Shown in pieces: positions 6,408 through 10,346 of a DNA stretch of 10,346 bases. The translations under genes and the position numbers were made by a program. The notes below the pieces were generated by a model. It saw only the letters and a list, made by a program, of their open reading frames with translations. It searched no databases and was not told the origin of the DNA. This DNA is from Methanomicrobiales archaeon (GTDB taxonomy: Archaea > Halobacteriota > Methanomicrobia > Methanomicrobiales > Methanoculleaceae). The DNA lies in assembly GCA_012797575.1 (NCBI GenBank), contig JAAZOW010000035.1, positions 1 through 10,346 of the forward strand, given 5' to 3'. Positions within the stretch are counted from its first letter, which is position 1; every line of letters starts with the position of its first letter.

Positions 6408-8927
6408 TTATCGCCTCCTCATCACGACGAGTGCGCCAATGACCGCGATGACCGCGATGAGTACCTCAAACCCCAGGAGTCCCGGTGTAGACTGGGTCGT
6501 AGGCAGGGAGATGGGCGTAAACTCCGGCTCCACAGAAGGCGTGGAGGTGGGTGGTGCCGGGGTCCAGAACGGGAAAGGATTGTGTGCCTCACTCTCCGCA
6601 GTCTTACGCTCGCTCCCCTCGGCGAGAAGCTCGAAGGTGCAGGTCTCTTTCAGGTTAACGTCCTTGCACCAGACGGTGACCAGGTACTTCCCGGGATACC
6701 AGGTGCTGGTATCGATCGAGCCATAGGAGAACGAACGAAGACCGGTATCGCGACTATAACCCCCGGGCGTGGTGCAATTGAAGGGAATCTTCATGACAGT
6801 GTTCGCCTTCCCCGATTCATGCATGTCAAGCGAGGTGATCGTCAGGGTCAGGGTGTCGGCAACGTTGATTCCGTCGGGGGTCGTCCCTCCTCCGGCAAGG
6901 TTGGTGGTTCCTGTAACAACCAGCCCATCCCCGACGATCAGCTCACCGGGCGGTTCGATCCGGATCAAAGGGTCTTCAATGGAGAAGGTATCCATCACGT
7001 AGGTGTCGTCGATGTTCACCGAATCCAGTGCTCTTAAAAGGGCGGTCGCCGCATTCCTGCTATCAAGAGCTCCGAGATCAACGAGCACCCTTCCATCATC
7101 CACATTGAAAAGCTTCTTCAGGTTGCCCTTGAAGTAGAGGTTGTTCTCCGGCAGAACATCGAACCGGTTGTTCAGTCCAGGGTGGTGGTAGACGATGAAG
7201 TAGTCGCCCGGGGAGAGGTCGTAGGTGAAGTTGCGCGAATAGGTGATCCCGTAGGTTCCACCGTTGCCCAGGGGGAACCGGGGATTACAGTCAGCGTACT
7301 TGAAGTTTGGGCCGAATATATACCATTTCATGTGGCCAGTGGAGCTCGTCGCTCCTTCGCTGCCCGGGCTCCCTCGGGCATACCACCACGAGTAGAGGAG
7401 ATCTCCACGGGCAAACACCCCCCCGGTCCCTTCGTCAAACTTCGCGTGGACGGTCGGGCTGATCAATGCACACTCCCGTGAGGGGGGAACCTCGCCGTCG
7501 ATGGAGCCGGGAGCCCCCGGGTAGCAGCTCTTCCGGTACCCGATCGGTTGAATGTTGGCATGGATGGTGTAGGTCCCTTCCTCGCAGTGGAAGTCCCGGG
7601 TCTCCCAGGTATACTCCCACCTTCCAGCGGTGGGGTTGTAATATGCTATGGTGAAAGTGCCCGGCTCATCGTCCACCACCTCCGGTCCCAGGTAAGTGAG
7701 GGGCGCACCATTCGCGGGCAGGTTGGGCCCCGTGACGAAGAGGTAGATCGGAATGAGGTCTGATGTTTTGAGGTTGGCCAGGGATCCGGACAATTTGACG
7801 GTATCGCCGATGATGTATGGCTCCGCCCTCAATTCATCAATGGTCAGCGTCGCGGCTTTCTTGACGACGTCGAAGTCTGCGGTCACCGGCAGGATGGCGC
7901 CGGGACCGGTTGCCGAGACGCGATAGCTGGTGAGCGGAGCCTCCTTGGGGATATCGATCTGCAGCTGCACCTCACCATCCCACCCAGGATAGGCGCGGAC
8001 GTGATAGTCAGAGCCAGGTAGTACCTTCTCGTACCACCCACTATCCCCAAAGCGAGGATGGTACTCCTCTGTCGGGGGGACATGCAGGGTGATATTGTAG
8101 AGCATGAAGGGCGTGCCCCTGACCGTGAGTACAAGGTTGCCACCACGCTCCACTGACACATCGGACAGCTCGAGTTCGGGCTGGTAGTCCTTCGCCGTGA
8201 AGAGATATCTCAGTTCGTAGTTGAGATCGTTCAGGGTCATCCGGAAGACCATCATCACCTGACGGCCCGGGGAGATGACATCCTGATCTGAGAGGCGGAA
8301 CGCGTACTTGAGATCCGGGATTGCAGGATCTGCGGAGAGATCTTTGAGGGAAACCCGAGTTCCGGTCGTGTTGATGACTTTGTCCGTTTTGGAGAGACCC
8401 TGCAGTTCGTATTCGTACCATGGCCCCTGGAACCCGCTGAACGGGAGGTTATGCTCGCGCATCAGAAATTGCACCTCCATCGCCCGATAAGGGATGGTCC
8501 CTGGTCGAGCAGGGTTCGTTTGTGGCTCGATGTCCGTCCCTGAGATATTCACCATCATTTCTCCAAGAGAATCAGCGACGTTCTGTATCTGACAGTATTT
8601 GCTTTGATTGAGGAATCCATCATCATACACAGGATAATATTGGCCCGGGCTCCCGCGAATGAAGTTTGCGACATTGTCCTTGATCGCGATAGGGTCGGTC
8701 TGCTGTCCCATCGAGTCAATCCTCACTATTCGGATCGGATCTCCTCTTTCCGGATCGGCGAATTCCGAGAAGTTCACCCCCTGCTCTCCCAGGAAAACGA
8801 TCTCGTAAAGAGATATCCCGGCGTTGGGTCCCTCGGGCGTCGCGAACCGCGCTGAGGCTACGGGTGTTAGTGCAGTCAGGAGAAGAAACGCCATGGCCAG
8901 TAGCACCAGTATTCGATACCCGTTCAT
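6408..8927 (-). CDS. Large secreted surface protein, DUF3821-like N-terminus, PGF-CTERM-like C-terminal anchor
   Basis: This is the first gene of the leftward operon, 839 residues. A signal peptide covers residues 1-26 (hydrophobic VLLAMAFLLLTAL, cleavage after V-A-S-A). The following section, with the strand Y-E-I-V-F-L-G-E-Q-G at 41-50, resembles the DUF3821 domain of Methanomicrobiales surface proteins. The middle is mostly beta-type, Ig-like in character. Near residue 670 onward it has IRIEPPGELIVGDGLVVTGT and later STWYPGKYLVTVWCKD, a pattern common just before archaeal C-terminal anchors. A Pro/Thr stalk leads to a tail at 814-839: T-P-G-L-L-G-F, a hydrophobic helix, then RRR. The tail looks like a PGF-CTERM archaeosortase signal, though PGF itself is broken up. 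Eight cysteines and at least seven sequons suggest disulfides and glycosylation. The start ATG has GGGGGAGG about 10 nt upstream. Likely role: cell-surface component linked to the pilus (inference). Confidence 0.85.
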   Translation of the reverse strand: MNGYRILVLLAMAFLLLTALTPVASARFATPEGPNAGISLYEIVFLGEQGVNFSEFADPERGDPIRIVRIDSMGQQTDPIAIKDNVANFIRGSPGQYYPVYDDGFLNQSKYCQIQNVADSLGEMMVNISGTDIEPQTNPARPGTIPYRAMEVQFLMREHNLPFSGFQGPWYEYELQGLSKTDKVINTTGTRVSLKDLSADPAIPDLKYAFRLSDQDVISPGRQVMMVFRMTLNDLNYELRYLFTAKDYQPELELSDVSVERGGNLVLTVRGTPFMLYNITLHVPPTEEYHPRFGDSGWYEKVLPGSDYHVRAYPGWDGEVQLQIDIPKEAPLTSYRVSATGPGAILPVTADFDVVKKAATLTIDELRAEPYIIGDTVKLSGSLANLKTSDLIPIYLFVTGPNLPANGAPLTYLGPEVVDDEPGTFTIAYYNPTAGRWEYTWETRDFHCEEGTYTIHANIQPIGYRKSCYPGAPGSIDGEVPPSRECALISPTVHAKFDEGTGGVFARGDLLYSWWYARGSPGSEGATSSTGHMKWYIFGPNFKYADCNPRFPLGNGGTYGITYSRNFTYDLSPGDYFIVYHHPGLNNRFDVLPENNLYFKGNLKKLFNVDDGRVLVDLGALDSRNAATALLRALDSVNIDDTYVMDTFSIEDPLIRIEPPGELIVGDGLVVTGTTNLAGGGTTPDGINVADTLTLTITSLDMHESGKANTVMKIPFNCTTPGGYSRDTGLRSFSYGSIDTSTWYPGKYLVTVWCKDVNLKETCTFELLAEGSERKTAESEAHNPFPFWTPAPPTSTPSVEPEFTPISLPTTQSTPGLLGFEVLIAVIAVIGALVVMRRR
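6412..6420 (-). promoter_or_regulatory. Shine-Dalgarno-like GAGGAGGCG at the end of the surface-protein gene
   Basis: The minus-strand motif GAGGAGGCG lies over the last Arg codons of the upstream gene. It is about 30 nt from the TTG start at 6381, too far to serve it, but the right distance from an in-frame CTG at 6405-6403, which would add L-D-L-T-F-D-E-T before the TTG codon. It may equally be just the coding sequence of the basic C-terminal tail, so the assignment is uncertain. Confidence 0.3.
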
Positions 8928-8937
8928 GTTATCTGAG

Positions 8938-8945
8938 CCTCCCCC
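8938..8945 (-). promoter_or_regulatory. Shine-Dalgarno site of the surface-protein gene
   Basis: GGGGGAGG on the minus strand ends 10 nt before the ATG at 8927-8925 and supports that start. It overlaps a 10-bp CCCCCGGGGG palindrome (8941-8950). Confidence 0.55.
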
Positions 8946-8960
8946 GGGGGATACATCCCC

Positions 8961-8968
8961 ATTTTAAA
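8961..8968 (-). promoter_or_regulatory. Possible TATA box for the leftward pilus operon
   Basis: TTTAAAAT on the minus strand, in otherwise GC-rich sequence, resembles an archaeal TATA box, with a purine-rich stretch (AAGGG) upstream where a BRE would lie. Transcription would start about 25 nt downstream, near 8938. That would put part of the Shine-Dalgarno site outside the mRNA, which weakens the assignment; a start from the AT-rich patch further upstream (9130-9195) is the alternative. Confidence 0.35.
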
Positions 8969-9163
8969 CCCTTGCTCCCGAACCAGACTGAGTTATTTGG
9001 CTTCCTCGGCCCCTCTCGACCATTTTCCCGATCAGTTACCAGATACAGGCTTTGGCGTAATGACCGGAGGGATATCGATATAGAACGAGATCCCTACGCC
9101 CCGCCACAACTGCTGTCCAGAGGCCATACCACACAATTGATACAATATAGTAAATTCGTATAT

Positions 9164-9184
9164 TTAACAACTGCTTTTTGTTAA
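9164..9184. repeat. Inverted repeat TTAACAA / TTGTTAA in the AT-rich intergenic patch
   Basis: Perfect 7-bp arms (9164-9170 and 9178-9184) are separated by 7 nt. The element sits next to TATA-like sequence (GTATATTTA at 9159-9167, also A/T-rich on the minus strand). It could be a regulator binding site or a weak hairpin; orientation cannot be decided. Confidence 0.5.
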
Positions 9185-9508
9185 GTGTATAGCCTTTACA
9201 TAATCGGGCAAATGGAGGTGTCAACTACCCCTACGCCTGTGCGGAACGGGTATTCTACGAATGTACTGAAACGTTCTGGAAGTCCCGGATCCGTTTGGCA
9301 TAGGCTCCCGGGAGACTGCCGATAGTGCATCACTTTACCATACTTTTCGCATCCACCCGCACAAATCATCGCTCTGGAATAGTGGCGGATAGGAAAAAGG
9401 CGGTACCACCCTGCCCCCCTCCGACTGAACCCGGGCTCCCACGGAATACCGCTCTGGCATCCACGCTTCCTCCATCCAGGAGGGGCTCGATATAGCGTAC
9501 AGCCACCG

Positions 9509-9534
9509 AAGCTACATATCACACTACGTAGCTT
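9509..9534. repeat. Inverted repeat AAGCTAC / GTAGCTT upstream of the rightward promoter
   Basis: Perfect 7-bp arms (9509-9515 and 9528-9534) with a 12-nt spacer end 13 nt before the TATA box at 9548. Archaeal activators commonly bind just upstream of BRE/TATA, so this is a candidate operator (inference). Confidence 0.5.
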
Positions 9535-9547
9535 TGATGGTCGTAAA

Positions 9548-9556
9548 AAGTATATA
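9548..9556 (+). promoter_or_regulatory. TATA box of the rightward secreted-protein gene
   Basis: AAGTATATA, preceded by A-rich sequence (GTAAA) suitable for a BRE, is a good archaeal TATA element. A start site about 26 nt downstream would fall near 9579, only about 8 nt before the ATG at 9587. The mRNA would therefore be nearly leaderless, consistent with no Shine-Dalgarno motif before that ATG. Confidence 0.6.
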
Positions 9557-9575
9557 GGGGCTTTAGAAACCCCTT
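9556..9575. repeat. Dyad AGGGG / CCCCT between TATA box and start site
   Basis: Five-base arms (9556-9560 and 9570-9574) flank a 9-nt spacer that itself holds TTT and AAA, giving an imperfect dyad. It lies immediately downstream of the TATA box, a position where a bound repressor would block transcription (inference). Confidence 0.4.
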
Positions 9576-9586
9576 TACGATGCTCT

Positions 9587-10030
9587 ATGAAGTTCTGCAG
9601 AATCGCAACAGTTATCATTATCATCGCTGCGCTGCTGATTCCAGCAGTCACAGCACGGGAGAGGGGAGATCATCGCTACATCGTAACCCCAGCCAAAGAG
9701 ATGACAATTGAAGATAGCCCTTCATTCACCCCGATGACCGATGGTAGCATCAGGCAGGGCGAGACGGACTGGTTCGCAACCTACATTCCCGCAGACAAAA
9801 CCGAGCTCATCATCGACCTAGACTGGGGCGATACGTCCAACTCACTGCGGCTGAGAATTTACGCGCCAGATGCCGTGCTCGGACCGTACTATGATGCATA
9901 CGACGGCGTGGACGGAAGGATATATTTGCGCATAAAGAGCTCTGTCGGCCTGCACCCGGGGACATGGCAGTTTGAGGTTTATGGACATCAGGTGACCGAT
10001 ACCCAGGACTACACGATCGCCTGGCGGTGA
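9587..10030 (+). CDS. Small secreted PPC-like beta-sandwich protein (147 aa)
   Basis: A short exported protein. Residues 1-23 form a signal peptide (MKFCRIATVIIII then A-A-L-L-I-P-A-V-T-A, cleavage about residue 23). Residues about 53-147 resemble the PPC (pre-peptidase C-terminal) type beta-sandwich found in many secreted methanogen proteins: I-R-Q-G-E-T-D-W-F, then ELIIDLDWGDTSNSLRLRIY, LGPYYDAYDG and G-T-W-Q-F-E-V-Y-G, with the last strand DYTIAW. The domain stands alone; no protease or other catalytic domain is attached, so it may be a binding or sensory module. It is preceded by a clear TATA box and two inverted repeats, has no ribosome binding motif, and is followed 40 nt later by another exported protein on the same strand. 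No cysteine remains after signal removal. The fold assignment is by pattern recognition; the function is unknown. Confidence 0.8.
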   Translation: MKFCRIATVIIIIAALLIPAVTARERGDHRYIVTPAKEMTIEDSPSFTPMTDGSIRQGETDWFATYIPADKTELIIDLDWGDTSNSLRLRIYAPDAVLGPYYDAYDGVDGRIYLRIKSSVGLHPGTWQFEVYGHQVTDTQDYTIAWR

Positions 10031-10070
10031 AGATCGAAACGTTGAACACTTCTTCCGACGACGATCCACC

Positions 10071-10346
10071 ATGACGCGGTGGAGCCGGATCTCGTCTATT
10101 CTTCTGGTTGCCGTGACCCTCACGGCCCTCCTGCTCCCGGGCACGGCAACCGCCCACTACGCTGTCGAGCCGGCGACGGAGGAGTACACCGACGGGTGGC
10201 ACGGCCTCGAGGCTATCACGTTCTGGGATCTCCCATCCCGGGTGATGATCATCTACTTCCTGCTCATGGTCCTGCCCGGGATCTCCTACGTTGGAGAACA
10301 CATCTACATACTCAGCCTCCTCCTGCCGCTAGGGTTTCGGCGGGTG
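10071..10346 (+). CDS. Exported membrane protein, N-terminal part (runs off right edge); possible membrane winged-helix regulator
   Basis: An open frame of 92 codons continues past the window. The ATG at 10071 is the only standard start in frame after the previous gene's stop. A signal peptide covers about residues 1-28 (L-L-V-A-V-T-L-T-A-L-L-L-P-G, cleavage after T-A-T-A). A short extracytoplasmic stretch (29-57) with F-W-D-L-P-S-R follows, then a hydrophobic section at about 58-87 that spans the membrane once or twice, ending in G-F-R-R-V. In methanogens I recall proteins with this kind of N-terminus (short exocytoplasmic segment, W-D-L-P, membrane span, then Y/F-R-R) continuing into a cytoplasmic winged helix-turn-helix domain. 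That identity is inference because the domain is not in the window. It probably shares a transcript with the PPC-like gene. No strong Shine-Dalgarno motif precedes it. Confidence 0.7.
   Translation, partial: MTRWSRISSILLVAVTLTALLLPGTATAHYAVEPATEEYTDGWHGLEAITFWDLPSRVMIIYFLLMVLPGISYVGEHIYILSLLLPLGFRRV

Larger units (their letters stand above)
8928..9586. other. Divergent intergenic region, no convincing gene
   Basis: This 659-nt stretch separates the leftward pilus operon from the rightward secreted-protein genes. It holds an AT-rich segment at about 9130-9195 containing ATTG-ATA-CAAT (9136-9146) and a TTAACAA inverted repeat. It also has a 6-bp inverted repeat AGGGAT/ATCCCT (9068-9073 and 9090-9095) enclosing the palindrome ATATCGATAT (9072-9081), a CTCCCGGGAG palindrome (9305-9314), and the promoter elements listed separately. 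Reading frames here are short or overlap the promoter of the rightward gene and show no recognisable protein. I see no tRNA or stable structured RNA. It may hold long leaders, regulator sites or decayed sequence. Confidence 0.6.

Noticed and set aside
6441..6460. Two tandem copies of ACCGCGATG
   Set aside because: They encode the repeated V-I-A residues of the C-terminal membrane helix, so this is coding-driven low complexity.
5572..6726. Long plus-strand frame (384 codons) opposite the transglutaminase-like gene
   Set aside because: It is a shadow of GC-rich coding sequence: it crosses a gene boundary on the other strand and yields a Gly/Asp/Arg-rich product without domains.
8941..8950. Perfect palindrome CCCCCGGGGG before the operon's first gene
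   Set aside because: It has no loop to form a hairpin and can be explained by the G-rich Shine-Dalgarno site it overlaps.
9068..9095. Inverted repeat AGGGAT/ATCCCT as a terminator or riboswitch
   Set aside because: The arms are only 6 bp with a 16-nt spacer and no T-run, and it matches no structured RNA I know.
9212..9325. Small plus-strand frame of 37 codons in the intergenic region, with a TATA-like TGTATA about 25 nt upstream
   Set aside because: It has no ribosome site, its composition is not protein-like, and a faint R-N-G-Y resemblance to transposases is too short to support a call.
9196..9651. Minus-strand frame of 151 codons across the intergenic region
   Set aside because: It overlaps the promoter and start of the PPC-like gene, has no plausible ribosome site, and its product is Cys/Pro/Arg-rich with no recognisable pattern.

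Overview
The window looks like a chromosomal segment of a methanogenic archaeon, most likely of the order Methanomicrobiales (Methanoculleus-like). The evidence is archaeal type IV pilin N-termini, a GspE/VirB11-type ATPase beside a double T2SF-domain platform protein, a large secreted protein resembling the DUF3821 surface proteins of Methanomicrobiales with a PGF-CTERM-like tail, Shine-Dalgarno motifs of the GGAGGTGA type, and archaeal TATA-like boxes. Base composition is GC-rich apart from one AT-rich intergenic patch. The taxonomic placement is inference; no search was run.

Positions 1-8927 hold one tightly packed operon on the minus strand, read from right to left: a large secreted, C-terminally anchored surface protein (8927-6408); a membrane-anchored protein with a transglutaminase-like core whose expected catalytic Cys is Ser (6381-4723); the pilus assembly ATPase (4726-3155); the membrane platform protein (3158-1362); and three pilin-like subunits (1352-930, 933-97, and 103 running off the left edge). 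Three junctions are 4-nt ATGA overlaps, one overlap is 7 nt, and the two gaps are 9 and 26 nt, so the genes are probably co-transcribed and partly translationally coupled. The layout is that of an archaeal type IV pilus (adhesion or attachment) system: the ATPase drives the platform, which extrudes pilins already processed by a PibD/EppA-type peptidase. The surface protein and the transglutaminase-like protein are the unusual accessory parts. No prepilin peptidase is visible here and it must be encoded elsewhere.

Positions 8928-9586 are a 659-nt divergent intergenic region. It carries an AT-rich segment (about 9130-9195), several inverted repeats, a possible promoter for the leftward operon and a clear TATA-like box for the rightward genes. 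I see no convincing gene or stable RNA in it.

Positions 9587-10346 run rightward: a small secreted beta-sandwich protein resembling a PPC (pre-peptidase C-terminal) domain, then, 40 nt later, the N-terminal part of a signal-peptide-bearing membrane protein cut by the window edge. The latter resembles the N-terminus of methanogen membrane-anchored winged-helix proteins, but the DNA-binding part, if any, lies outside the window.
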